DNA of 64,000 bases, taken from Mycoplasmatales bacterium (GTDB lineage: Bacteria > Bacillota_I > Bacilli_A > Mycoplasmatales > Metamycoplasmataceae). Under the pieces are notes generated by a model, which ran no database searches, was not told where the DNA came from, and saw only the letters and a list, made by a program, of their open reading frames with translations. This document shows positions 10,725 to 20,822 of the stretch, piece by piece. The position numbers and the translations under genes were made by a program. How positions within the stretch are numbered: the first letter of the stretch is position 1; each line of letters opens with the position of its first letter. The stretch covers positions 62,001-126,000 of the forward strand of contig JABSQT010000002.1 in NCBI GenBank assembly GCA_013215715.1, written 5' to 3'.

Positions 10725-11807
10725 AGAAAAATCTTTATGTCATTTTGCAAATTTATCATCTTTAACTTTTGACATTACTTTAACAATCTTTTCTTTTTCT
10801 TTTGTAGAAAGTTTCGGAATATAAATGCTTAATTCAATTATTAAGTCGCCTTTTCTACCAGTTCTAACATTTGGCACTCCTGCTTTTGAGATAGTGAAAG
10901 TATCACCCGATGTATATTTAGATGATAATTTAAATGCATGCTCTCCATAAGGGGTAGGAATCATAATTTTATTTGAAGAAATCATATCCAACATCGAAAC
11001 CGGAACTTTCATATATAAATTATTCCCATCTCTCCTATAATGTTTATGTGTTTTTACCTGGATATTTAAATATAGATCACCTGAAGGTCCACCCATTTTC
11101 CCAGCAGCACCATAACCTTCAACAATAATTGTTTGACCATCTTGAATACCAGCTGGTATTGAAATTTCAACATTCTTTTTAATTGCAGTAATTTTATTAC
11201 CATGACATTTTTTACATTTATTTTTAATTGTTTTACCTTGACCCGCACACATTTCACATGTTACTTGTGATTGCATACGCCCAAAAGGTGTATTAACTAT
11301 TCTTGCTGTTGTTCCTATGCCATTACATCCACCACATGTAATAATATCAGATGTGGATGCAGCACCGGTTGCATTACATTCTGAACATTGCTCATACTTT
11401 GGAAGTGTCCTTTCGATTGTTGAACCTAAAATAGAGTCCATAAAATCAATTGAAACAGTTGCTTGATAGTTTTCACCTTTGGTTGGACCTCTTCTCCTTG
11501 AAGAGCCTCCACCAAAAATATCTCCAAAAATATCTCCAAATCCACCAAATCCACTGAAACCACCACCTGAACCCATACCACCTTGTTCAAAAGCTGCATG
11601 TCCAAATTGATCATATTGAGATCTTTTTTCCTCATCAGAAAGAATCTCATAAGCTTCATTTATCTCCTTAAATTTTTCTTCAGCATCATCAGCTTTGTTT
11701 CTATCAGGATGATATTGCATAGCCAATTTTCTAAATGCTCTTTTAATTTCTTGTTGTGTTGCTGATTTGCTAACACCTAGTATTTCATAATAATCTTTTT
11801 TATTCAT
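10722..11807 (-). CDS. dnaJ: Chaperone DnaJ (Hsp40)
   Basis: DnaJ stimulates DnaK ATPase activity and delivers substrates. The order is J domain with the HPD motif (YHPDRNK), Gly/Phe-rich linker, four zinc-binding CxxC repeats (CSEC, CGGC, CEMC, CKKC) and the C-terminal substrate-binding domains. The protein has 361 residues. The last seven, after an in-frame TGA (10740-10742, Trp), end in KDFS. The ATG at 11807 has no Shine-Dalgarno; TAAAAT lies seven bases upstream, suggesting a leaderless mRNA. A CIRCE operator lies directly upstream of that box, so HrcA repression with heat-shock induction is expected. dnaK and hrcA are not in the window. Confidence 0.98.
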
Positions 11808-11826
11808 AATTTTTATTTTATCATAA

Positions 11827-11853
11827 TTAGCACTCTTTTGTTAAGTTTGCTAA
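11827..11853 (-). promoter_or_regulatory. CIRCE operator upstream of dnaJ
   Basis: On the plus strand the arm TTAGCACTC (11827-11835), a nine-base spacer and the arm GTTTGCTAA (11845-11853) match CIRCE, with two mismatches in the second arm. It begins six bases upstream of the dnaJ -10 box. CIRCE is the binding site of the heat-shock repressor HrcA. Confidence 0.88.
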
Positions 11854-11949
11854 AAAATATACTTTTTTTAAAGTTATTATAAAACAACATAAATATCCTA
11901 AAAAGAGTTAAAAACAAATTGCTCATAGTAATTAATGTATAATATTTAC

Positions 11950-12801
11950 ATGAAAAAATTAGGAATCATTCTAGACTCATTTTGCTCTAGAACAAAAACA
12001 GAAATTGAAAAACTTGGTTTTGGGTACCTTTCTTTACAAGTGGTACTTGATGGCCAATTATATAAAGACGGAGAAAAATTAGATTTTAAAGAATCAATGA
12101 AATTGATTGAAAAAGCAAAAGATGCAAAAACTTCTCAGCCTAATGTAGGAGATATGGAAGAACTTTTCAATAAAATGACTAAAGAATATAAGAAAGTTGT
12201 TTACTTTTCATTAGCATCCGGTATGTCTTCTGCTTTCTCAACAGCTAGTGCTATTGCTGCTGATTTTGAAGGAAAAGTGGAAATATGAGATAACTCATTG
12301 GTTGGTCCTGCATATATTGAGATTGCTCAATGAATATCTAATGCTGTTAATAATGAAGATCTATCTATAGAAGAAGCAAGAGTTGTTTTCGATAATTATT
12401 CAAAAAGTTTAATAACATGAATGATTCCCGAAAGAATTGATGCAATTAAAAGAAATGGTCGTGCTAAAAAAGGTGCTGCATTATTACTATCAAAATTCAA
12501 AATTGTGCCGTTAATAAAATATAAAGATCAAGAAATTGAAGTTAAAGGTGTTAGACGTGGATTCGCAAAAGCATCTTCTACAATAGTTTCAAGAATGAAA
12601 GAATCAATGAAAAATAAAATTAATAATTACAATATCCTATTAATGTATTCAAAAGATTCTACAAAAGAAATAATGCTCAGTAAATTAAAAGAAGCTGGTT
12701 TCTATAACATTAGAGTGGAAATGATTTCAAGTGCAATTGGTATTCAAGCAGGCATTGGTTCGCTAGCTATAACAGCATACCCAAAATATATAAAAAAATA
12801 A
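11950..12801 (+). CDS. DegV-family fatty-acid-binding protein
   Basis: The 283-residue protein belongs to the DegV family, whose members (FakB type) bind fatty acids and present them to a fatty-acid kinase for phospholipid synthesis. The N-terminus reads LGIILDSF, followed by the typical TSQPN segment, an SLASGMSSAF motif and the C-terminal AIGIQAGIGSLAI loop. TGA codons at 12286 and 12418 encode Trp. I chose the ATG at 11950 over one 15 bases upstream because TATAAT (11938-11943) lies exactly six bases before it, so the upstream ATG would lie before the transcription start. It is divergent from dnaJ and converges on rarA. Confidence 0.88.
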
Positions 12802-12826
12802 ACATGAAATACATGTTTATTTTTTA
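12796..12826. terminator. Bidirectional terminator between degV and rarA
   Basis: An ATAAACATG-AAATA-CATGTTTAT hairpin is flanked by A-rich sequence on the left and T-rich sequence on the right, so it can terminate both converging transcripts. Both stop codons lie in or next to it. Confidence 0.8.
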
Positions 12827-14028
12827 TTATTCTTAACTGTTTTTCAATATTCTTTTATTCTTCGCTCATTAGCATTGTTACCATATTCAAATATTTGTTG
12901 ACCTTTTAATTCCTTCGGCATGTATTCTTGTTGAACTCAATTATTTTCATAATTATGTGGATATTTATACTCTTGACCTTTATTGAGTTTTTTTGCTGAA
13001 GCATAATGTGCATCTTTTAAGTGAGATGGCGGAGAAAAAACCATACCTTCATCCACTATATTTTTAGCCATATGCATAGCTACATAAGAAGAATTAGATT
13101 TAGGTGATAATGCTAATTCAGTTAATATAGCACCTAAGGGTTGATATGCTTCCGGAAATCCTAATCTTTCCATTGCATTAATTGCTGCATCAACTTTTAA
13201 GCCCATTTGTGAATTAGCTAACCCAATATCCTCATAAGTAAATGCTAACATCCTTCTATAAAGACCTTGAATATCTCCAGTTTTAACTATGATAGCTGCG
13301 TAATATAAAACAGCATCAACATCAGAACCTCTTAAGGATTTATGAAATGCAGATAAAAAATCATAATGTCCATCACCAGTTTTATCAGAGTAAAATTTTA
13401 CTGAAGGTGCAATACTTATTAATATTTCTTCATTTATTTCTTCACCTGGATATATTTGTGTGATTAAATCAATAGTATTTAAAGCAGTTCTAAAGTCACC
13501 AGAAGAGCGTAAAGCAATCATTTCGAGCGTTTTTTCATCAAGTTTAATATCTAACTCATGTTTTTTGATCATATGCCTAAGACCCTTCATAACATCTTTT
13601 GTATCTAATGGGTTTAATTCTAGAATATGCAATCTACTTCTTACGGCAGGATTAACTATAAAATATGGATTTTCAGTAGTTGTACCATAAACAATAATTT
13701 CTCCATGTTCCATATATGAAAGTAATATATCTTGTTTATCTTTATTTAACCTATGAATTTCATCAATGATTATTATTTCTTTGGATGATATAAGATCGAC
13801 TAATGTTGCTTTCGAATCTTTTGAAGCATTGAATATCCCATAGGGTCTTTTTAATTCTTTAGCTAATATTGATGCCAAAGTTGTTTTACCTATTCCAGGT
13901 TTACCATAAAATAAAAATGAGGTCATGATCTTTTTGGAAATAATATTTTCCAATAACGGCATTAAATGTTTTTGTCCAACTACATCATCAAGTGTTTTAG
14001 GTCTTATTTCGTTTGCTAAATTATTCAT
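12817..14028 (-). CDS. rarA: Replication-associated recombination protein A (RarA/MgsA)
   Basis: This AAA+ ATPase of the clamp-loader/RuvB superclass acts at stalled replication forks. The 403-residue protein has Walker A GKPGIGKTTLA (about 42-52), DEIHRLNKDKQD as Walker B, a TTENPYF sensor segment and the RarA-type C-terminus with LRGSDVDAVLYYAA. The N-terminus (LANEIRPKTLDDVVGQKHL) is typical. The frame crosses TGA at 12937-12939 (Trp), which adds 40 residues to the C-terminus. The ATG at 14028 has TATAAT (14035-14040) exactly six bases upstream and no Shine-Dalgarno, so it is probably leaderless. It stands alone and converges on the degV-family gene. Confidence 0.93.
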
Positions 14029-14130
14029 ATATAAATTATAAAGAAAAATACTTATTAAAATATAATTATTTATAAAAGGTTAACTTTTTAAAATTTGTAT
14101 CATAATAACAAAAATATCCATTGTAATCAA

Positions 14131-14157
14131 ATAAAAAAAATAACCCTAAAGGTTATC
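14131..14157 (-). terminator. tuf terminator
   Basis: A GATAACC-TTTA-GGGTTAT hairpin is followed by eight T on the minus strand, 26 bases after the tuf stop. Confidence 0.88.
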
Positions 14158-14182
14158 TTTTTGTAAGTTAATTTAGGTTTAA

Positions 14183-15367
14183 TTATTTAGTAATTGTAAC
14201 AACTGAACCAGCACCAACTGTACGTCCACCTTCTCTAATTGAGAATTTTGTTCCTTCTTCAACAGCAACTGGGTTGATTAAGTTAACAGTAAGTTCAATA
14301 CTATCTCCTGGCATAACCATTTCTGTTCCAGCTGGAAGTTCAATTCCACCTGTAACGTCTGTTGTTCTGAAGTAGAACTGAGGTTTATAGTTTTTAAAGA
14401 ATGGAGTGTGTCTTCCACCTTCTTCTTTTTTCAGTGCATAAATTTGCGCTTTAAATGTTGTATGAGGTGTAACTGATCCTGGTTTAGCAAGAACTTGTCC
14501 ACGTTCAATATCATCTCTAGCGATACCACGTAATAAGATACCAGCGTTATCTCCAGCAAGAGCTTGGTCTAGAAGTTTTCTAAACATTTCAATTCCTGTA
14601 ACAACAGTTTCTTGTGTATCTTTAATACCGATAATTTCAACTTTATCATTTAGGTTAAGTGTTCCACGTTCAACACGACCTGTAGCAACTGTACCACGAC
14701 CTGTGATTGTAAATACATCTTCTACAGCCATTAAGAATGGTTTGTCTGTATCTCTTGTAGGTTCTTCAATAAATGCATCAACTGCATTCATTAGTTCCAT
14801 AATTGAGTCTTCGTATTTAGCTTCTCCTTCAAGTGCTTTAAGAGCTGAACCTTTAATAACTGGTGTGTTATCTCCGTCAAATCCATACTCTGATAGTAAT
14901 TCTCTAACTTCCATTTCTACAAGTTCGATCATTTCTTCTTCACCTTCTAGCATGTCAACTTTATTTAAGAAGACAACCATTTTAGGAACACCAACTTGTC
15001 TTGAAAGTAAGATGTGTTCTCTAGTTTGAGGCATTGGTCCATCTGTTGAAGCAACAACTAAGATTGCTCCATCCATTTGTGCGGCACCTGTGATCATGTT
15101 TTTAACGTAGTCAGCGTGACCTGGACAATCAACGTGAGCATAGTGTCTATTTTCTGTTGCATACTCGATGTGTGATGTGTTAATTGTGATTCCACGTTCT
15201 TTTTCTTCTGGAGCGTTATCGATTGCTGCATAATCTTTAGCTTCTGATAGTCCTTTTTTAGCTAGAACTGTAGCGATAGCCGCTGTTAAAGTTGTTTTAC
15301 CGTGGTCAACGTGACCGATAGTACCAATATTAACGTGAGCTTTACTTCTGTCAAATTTTTCTGCCAT
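14183..15367 (-). CDS. tuf: Elongation factor Tu
   Basis: This GTPase delivers aminoacyl-tRNA to the ribosome. The 394-residue protein has [10 protein letters not shown] (P-loop, residues about 18-27), the DCPGHADY switch-II motif and NKVDML for guanine recognition. Domains 2 and 3 follow and end in GSVVTITK. It contains no internal TGA. The ATG at 15367 follows AAGGAATATTATA, a usable Shine-Dalgarno. It has its own promoter, with TTGTGT and TATATT 17 bases apart, and a structured leader of about 120 nt. In many relatives tuf directly follows fusA; here a phosphate symporter gene lies between them. Confidence 0.99.
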   Translation of the reverse strand: MAEKFDRSKAHVNIGTIGHVDHGKTTLTAAIATVLAKKGLSEAKDYAAIDNAPEEKERGITINTSHIEYATENRHYAHVDCPGHADYVKNMITGAAQMDGAILVVASTDGPMPQTREHILLSRQVGVPKMVVFLNKVDMLEGEEEMIELVEMEVRELLSEYGFDGDNTPVIKGSALKALEGEAKYEDSIMELMNAVDAFIEEPTRDTDKPFLMAVEDVFTITGRGTVATGRVERGTLNLNDKVEIIGIKDTQETVVTGIEMFRKLLDQALAGDNAGILLRGIARDDIERGQVLAKPGSVTPHTTFKAQIYALKKEEGGRHTPFFKNYKPQFYFRTTDVTGGIELPAGTEMVMPGDSIELTVNLINPVAVEEGTKFSIREGGRTVGAGSVVTITK

Positions 15368-15487
15368 TATAATATTCCTTCCGATTTTTTAATAAATCTT
15401 ATATTTTTAATTTTAAATGTATTGCGTTTATTCGAATAAACCACCGATGCTAGGTCTTGCGCCCTAGTCCTATCCATTAATGCATTT
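15368..15487 (-). promoter_or_regulatory. Structured 5' leader of tuf
   Basis: The transcript would start near 15487. It contains a CTAGG-GCGCAAGA-CCTAG hairpin (15450-15467), a GC-rich stretch unlike its surroundings, and a 14-base perfect palindrome TTTATTCGAATAAA (15427-15440) before the Shine-Dalgarno. I do not recognise it as a known riboswitch class. There is no long T-run, so it is not an obvious attenuator; translational control or mRNA stability is possible. Confidence 0.55.
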
Positions 15488-15493
15488 ATGTTT

Positions 15494-15522
15494 AATATAT
15501 ATGCTTAAATATTTTAACACAA
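15494..15522 (-). promoter_or_regulatory. tuf promoter
   Basis: TTGTGT (15517-15522) and TATATT (15494-15499) are separated by 17 bases on the minus strand. This is one of the few -35/-10 pairs in the window with a clear -35. Confidence 0.7.
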
Positions 15523-15560
15523 AAAAAGTGGTATCTCCATAAAAATACTTTTAAAAATAT

Positions 15561-15592
15561 AAAAAAATAACCCATTAGTTAATAAAGGTTAA
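15561..15592 (-). terminator. nptA terminator
   Basis: TAACC/GGTTA arms around a 13-base loop are followed by seven T on the minus strand, about 45 bases after the nptA stop. Some of the T-run merges into AT-rich sequence, so the exact stop point is uncertain. Confidence 0.6.
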
Positions 15593-15634
15593 ATTTTATA
15601 TTAATTTCTAACTTTCAATTTTAATATTTAATGT

Positions 15635-17404
15635 TTAATTTTGAACTTCATTGAATAATTCTTCAGTTAATTCTTGCGATAATTTTATTTGTTCAGGTTT
15701 TTTTCTACCTTTTCTTTGATAGTTGTTAACACGAGATGCGTGATGTGATGTCCTTTCAAACAATCTCACAAGTCTTGCAAAATCAAAATCACCTTTTTTG
15801 TATTCTTTTTTATTAATTCTTGATAAATCATTTTCTATTGCTTGTTTAGCGAATACATCAAATGCTTTTTGAAGAGCTTTAATATCTTTATATCTTTTAT
15901 ATGTATAAGCTTCTATTTGTTTAAATGAGCGTTTAGTCATAGACATTACAGTTGATAATAAATCTCTTGAATCTTGCATTGTTTCTTTATTTATATTGAA
16001 TGTTTTTGTTTTTTTGTTATATTTGTTTTTACATTGAATAAATACTCTATACATCAAATTAGTCATAGCATCAAGTGATCTTAGCGAAAGTACTAGAGAC
16101 ATTTGTTTACTTGATAATGATTCAGTAATATCTTTTGAACCAATTTCAATTAAATAAGTAGAAACCTGTGTTCTTGTTTGGCCAAGAAGGAGATGTAATT
16201 GTTCAAATAATTCAAAGTGTTTTTTATCACCAGTCTTCATATATAGTTTTAATTGGTTTTGTGATTCATAAGACATACGCCCCATTTCCGCAGCAACTTT
16301 TTTAGCAGCTTCATATGCCAATTCAGGAGATTCATGTACCAATGTATCTGGTAAACGTAAATCATATTTGTAATTTGCCGCTGATTTTTTATCAGGAACA
16401 ATTTTATTAGCAACTCATGCAAGTTGTTTTGTAAATGGAATGAATATAATAACAAGAACTGTATTAAATAATATATGTCCTAAAGCTAAATCAAAATTAT
16501 TATGATACATCTTATTATTCACAACTACTCCAGGATTCATTTTTCAAATTAACGACCCATACACACCTGTTGCAATTAAAGGCATAAAGATAATAGCCAT
16601 TGTAATATTAGTTATTAATCAGACTACCGCAATTCTTCTGGTATCTTTTTTAGCAGAACCCATAGATGCAATTAATGCCGTAAATGTTGTACCAATATTA
16701 GCACCAACAATCATCGCTAACGCCGTATCTATTGGCATAGCACCTGCAACCCAAACTCCTTCTACCTTTGCCGCACCATAAAATCCTTGCACTATAGTAA
16801 CAACCGCTGATGATGATTGGAAAGTACCAGTCATAATAATAGAAATAAATAATGCTAAGAATGGGTTTGAAACTTTAGCTATAATAGGTTTCATTTCTGA
16901 TGCTAATGGTTTAAATCCTAGACCCATAACATGAAGTCCTATGAAAATTGCTCCAATTGCAAAGAATAGCATTGCAACCCTTGTTTTCTTTTCTTCAGAA
17001 AGAATAATGAGTCCAAATGCACCTAAAAATGAAAATGAGAATAATGAATACTTAATATATTGAAAGGCAGGCACATCAGCAGAAGCGACAATAATTGAAG
17101 TTGTTGCAGTACCAATATTTGCACCCAATATAAACGCAATAGCAGTTCTTAAATCCAATAATCCAGCCGCTACTAACCCAATAGCTAATGCTACAGCACC
17201 ATCAGATGATTGAATCATAGTGGTAAAAATAATCCCTACAAAACAAGCTATAAAAGGATTTTTCCTTAGCAGTTTCATAGTTTTTGAGATTCTTTTACCA
17301 GTCATTTGCTTAAGTGAAGATGACATAAGTTTAATTGAAACTAAAAACAATCCAAGTCCAGCAAGTCCAATCATAACACACTTAAATATCTCAATAGAAC
17401 CCAT
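15635..17404 (-). CDS. Na/phosphate cotransporter of the NptA/PNaS family with PhoU-like tail
   Basis: The 589-residue membrane protein should import phosphate with sodium. The two inverted-repeat signatures are present: TTMIQSSDGAVA near residue 60 and TGTFQSSSAVVT near residue 195. The first carries QSSD rather than the usual QSSS. The membrane part ends near residue 330. The cytoplasmic C-terminal 230 residues are helical, basic and PhoU-like, as in bacterial NptA relatives. The ATG at 17404 follows AAGGAG. Its own promoter (TATAAA) lies just after two hairpin terminators downstream of fusA. The gene is inserted between fusA and tuf, so the translation operon is split. Confidence 0.88.
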
Positions 17405-17479
17405 TTTGTTCTCCTTATTTGAAATACCCTTTTAGGGCTTACCTTTTATTTATAACACAACAAGATAAAATTAATATAA

Positions 17480-17507
17480 AAAAACAAACCTTTTTTGGTT
17501 TTGTTTT
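17480..17507 (-). terminator. Second terminator-like hairpin between fusA and nptA
   Basis: An AAACC-AAAAAA-GGTTT hairpin is followed by seven T on the minus strand. It lies about 60 bases after the main fusA terminator and is preceded by a TATAAT box, so it could be a back-up terminator or the end of a short RNA. Confidence 0.55.
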
Positions 17508-17555
17508 ATTTTCCCTCATTTTATTATGATTATTAGTTTTAATTATAAAAGTAAA

Positions 17556-17584
17556 AATAAAAAACCACCCTTTAGGGATGGTTT
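17556..17584 (-). terminator. fusA terminator
   Basis: An AAACCATCCC-TAAA-GGGTGGTTT hairpin (one mismatch) is followed by a T-run on the minus strand. It is the strongest terminator of this region. Confidence 0.88.
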
Positions 17585-17595
17585 AAAAGCAATTA

Positions 17596-19668
17596 TTATT
17601 TAGCTCTTTTTTTAATGATTTCTTCTTGCACTGACTTAGGTGCAGCTTGATAGTGATCGAATTGCATTTGGTATGTTCCACGACCTTGAGTGAATGATCT
17701 TAATTGTGTTGCGTAACCGAACATATTTGATAGAGGAACGTCTGCTCTAACAACTTGAGCTCCGTCTGATCTTTCTTCATTACCTTTAATTTGTCCACGT
17801 CTAGATGAAATATCACCCATAACGTCACCAAAGTATTCTGAAGGAACAATAATTGAAACATCCATTATTGGTTCAAGAATTGTAGCTCCTAAATCTCCAG
17901 CACCTTTTTTAAGCGCTTTAGAAGCAGCTATTTTATAAGCCATTTCTGATGAATCGACATCGTGGTATGAACCATCGAATAGAGTAGCTTTAACATCAAT
18001 CATTTCGTAACCAGCAACAATACCTGATTTAAGTGCGTTTTCTAGTCCTACTTTAACTGAGTTGATGTATTCCTTAGGAACTTTACCACCAACGATTGCA
18101 TCAACAAATTCAAATCCTTTGTTTTGGTTAGGTTCAAATTCAATTCAAACATGACCGTATTGACCTTTACCACCTGATTGTTTAACGTGTTTACCTTCAA
18201 CTTTAGCTGATTTAGTAATTGTTTCACGATAAGCAACTTGCGGAGCACCAACATTTGATTCAACTTTAAATTCACGTTTTAGACGATCAACAATGATGTC
18301 TAGGTGTAATTCACCCATACCAGCAATAATTGTTTGTCCTGTGTCTTCATCTGTAAATGTTTTGAATGTTGGATCTTCTTCTGCTAATTTTTGAAGTCCT
18401 AACGATAGTTTTTCTGAAGCAGCTTTTGAAGCTGGTTCTAGTGCTAATGAAATAACTGGCTCAGGGAATACCATTTGTTCTAAGATAACTGGATTAGCCA
18501 TATCTGTAAGTGTATCACCTGTTGTTGTATCTTTAAGACCAACACCAGCAGCGATATCTCCAGCTCTAACTTCATCAATTTCTTCACGAGAATTAGCATG
18601 CATTTCTAAAATACGTCCAATTCTCTCTTTTTTTCCTTTAGTTGCATTGAAGATGTATGATCCTTTTGATAATACACCTGAATAAACTCTAAAGAATGTT
18701 AATTTTCCAACAAATGGGTCAGTCATAATCTTAAATGCAAGTGCTGAGAATGATTCTTCATCAGTTGAAGGTTTAGCTGTTTCTTCACCATTAGGTAATA
18801 CACCTTTAATAGCAGGAACATCAACTGGTGATGGTAAGTAATTGATAACACCATCTAATAATGTTTTAACACCTTTATTTTTAAAGGCTGTTCCACAAAA
18901 TGCTGGGAAGAATTGTGATGTTAATGTCGCTTTACGAATTGCAGTTTTAAGCATATCCGCAGGAATTTCTTCTCCATCAAGCACAAGCATCATAAGTTCT
19001 TCATCAAAATCAGAAACTGCTTCAACTAATTCTTGTCTTTTTTCTGTAGCAATATCCATTAAATCAGCCGGAATATCTTTAATATCTGCTTCTTCATCCG
19101 CTCCACCATCATAATAGTAAGCTTTCATTTCTACTAAGTCAATCAGACCTTCGAAATTATCTTCTGCTCCAATATTTCATTGTACAGCAACTGCATTTCC
19201 ACCTAACCTTGTTCTAACTGATTTAACAGCTTCTTCATAGTTAGCACCAGCTTTATCCATTTTGTTAACGAAAACAATTCTTGGAACATGGTAGTTTGTT
19301 GCTTGTCTTCAAACAGTTTCTGTTTGAGGTTCTACACCTGATTGTGCATCAAGTACAGCTACAGCACCATCTAATACACGTAGTGAACGTTCAACTTCAA
19401 CTGTGAAGTCAACGTGTCCAGGTGTATCAATGATATTAATTCTTTTTTCTTTTCAAAATGCTGTTGTAGCAGCTGAAGTGATTGTAATACCACGTTCTTG
19501 TTCTTGTTCCATTCAGTCCATTTGAGACTCACCAGTATGTGTTTCACCAATTTTGTGAATTTTACCAGTGTGGTAAAGAATACGTTCTGTTGTTGTTGTT
19601 TTACCAGCATCAATGTGAGCCATGATACCAATATTTCTATAATCTTTAATTGCGAATTTTCTAGCCAT
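17596..19668 (-). CDS. fusA: Elongation factor G
   Basis: This ribosomal translocase GTPase has 690 residues. The P-loop [15 protein letters not shown] (about 16-30), the DTPGHVDF switch-II motif and NKMDKAGA follow each other as expected, with domains II-V after them. Several in-frame TGA codons encode Trp in the first third. The ATG at 19668 begins [15 protein letters not shown] and lies 12 bases after the rpsG stop. The AGGAGC Shine-Dalgarno falls at the end of rpsG. It is the third gene of the rpsL-rpsG-fusA operon and is followed by a strong terminator, so tuf is not co-transcribed. Confidence 0.99.
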
Positions 19669-19680
19669 TTTTCGTAGCTC

Positions 19681-20151
19681 CTATCATCTAAAGTGAGCGA
19701 ATGCTTTATTAGCTTCGGCCATCTTGTGTGTGTCTTCTTTTTTCTTAACTGATGCTCCAGTATTATTTGAAGCGTCAATAATTTCTGCTGCAAGTCTTGC
19801 ATCCATTGTGTACTCTGATCTTAATCTTGAGTAGTTAATTAATCATCTTAATGATAATGTTTGCTTTCTTGTTGCTGAAACTTCAGTAGGTACTTGGTAG
19901 TTTGCCCCACCAATTCTTCTTGTTCTAATCTCTAATTGAGGTGTGATGTTCTCCATCGCTGCAGTAAATACTTCAATTGGTTCTTTTCCAGTTTTTTCTT
20001 TAATGATATCAAAAGCTGAATATAGTATTGTTTGTGCAGTTGATTTTTTACCGTCAAGCATAATACCGTTGATAAGTTTTGTAACTATTTTTGAGTTGAA
20101 AACTGGATCAGCTAATACTTCTCTTTTAGGTGCTCTATTTCTTCTTGCCAT
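19681..20151 (-). CDS. rpsG: Ribosomal protein S7
   Basis: This primary 16S rRNA-binding protein of the small-subunit head has 156 residues, the normal length. It begins [12 protein letters not shown] and contains the GGANYQVP motif. An in-frame TGA (Trp) after residue 102 continues into LINYSR, and the protein ends AHFRW. The ATG at 20151 follows AAGGAGATAA. It lies 19 bases after the rpsL stop and 12 bases before fusA, so it is the middle gene of the str operon. Confidence 0.99.
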
Positions 20152-20170
20152 AATTTATCTCCTTATCTTT

Positions 20171-20584
20171 TTATTTCTTTGGTTTTTTTGTTCCGTATTT
20201 CGATCTTGACTGGTTACGTCCATCTACACCAGCTGTATCTTGTGTACCTCTAACTACGTGGTATCTAACCCCGGGAAGATCTTTAACTCTTCCTCCTCTA
20301 ATTAAAACTACTGAGTGTTCTTGAAGGTTGTGACCTTCTCCTGGGATGTAAGCTGTTACTTCCATTCCGTTTGATAACTTAACCCTTGCATACTTACGTA
20401 AAGCAGAGTTAGGTTTTTTAGGTGTCATTGTTGCGACCCTTGTACATACACCACGCTTAAATGGTGCTGTAGTATTTGTAGGTCTTTTTCTTAGTGAGTT
20501 GTAACCTACATTAAGAGCTGGAGCTTTAGTTTTTGAAACTTTTGACTTACGCCCTTGGTTTACCAATTGGTTAATTGTTGGCAT
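20171..20584 (-). CDS. rpsL: Ribosomal protein S12
   Basis: This decoding-centre protein of the small subunit has 137 residues. The conserved [11 protein letters not shown] loop and the [12 protein letters not shown] loop both keep the lysines whose change gives streptomycin resistance in other bacteria. The frame has no internal TGA. The ATG at 20584 follows GAAAGGAAG. It is the first gene of the str operon. Its promoter carries TATAAT at 20673-20678, so the leader is about 85 nt. Two copies of an 11-base sequence lie just upstream of that box. Confidence 0.99.
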   Translation of the reverse strand: MPTINQLVNQGRKSKVSKTKAPALNVGYNSLRKRPTNTTAPFKRGVCTRVATMTPKKPNSALRKYARVKLSNGMEVTAYIPGEGHNLQEHSVVLIRGGRVKDLPGVRYHVVRGTQDTAGVDGRNQSRSKYGTKKPKK

Positions 20585-20672
20585 TTATACTTCCTTTCAT
20601 ATTGTTTTTTAATGTTATTTTGTTTAATGTTTATATTTATCAAATATGTTAGCTACTTTATATAGCAAAAAC

Positions 20673-20736
20673 ATTATACACAACTTTACCTAGTGTATCG
20701 GGTATTTTTTAAATAAACAATGCTCCCTAGTGTATC
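20673..20736 (-). promoter_or_regulatory. rpsL promoter with an 11-bp direct repeat upstream
   Basis: TATAAT (20673-20678) is the -10 box. GATACACTAGG occurs twice on the minus strand, at 20689-20699 and 20726-20736, exactly 37 bp apart. The nearer copy begins 10 bases upstream of the -10. No clear -35 hexamer is present, so the repeats might be activator or operator sites. Confidence 0.55.
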
Positions 20737-20794
20737 AACATAAAGGATATATCTAAAAAAATATTCTAATACCTATTTTTTATAAATCAATAAA

Positions 20795-20818
20795 TAAAAA
20801 AATTGCTAATGCAATTCT
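20795..20818 (-). terminator. Terminator of the 286-residue membrane protein gene
   Basis: A GAATTGC-ATTA-GCAATT hairpin is followed by seven T on the minus strand, directly after the stop. Confidence 0.82.
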
Positions 20819-20822
20819 TTAT

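Noticed and set aside
14703-15029. Open frame of 108 codons on the plus strand inside tuf.
   Set aside because: It is a shadow of the strongly conserved tuf gene, with no ribosome-binding site or promoter.
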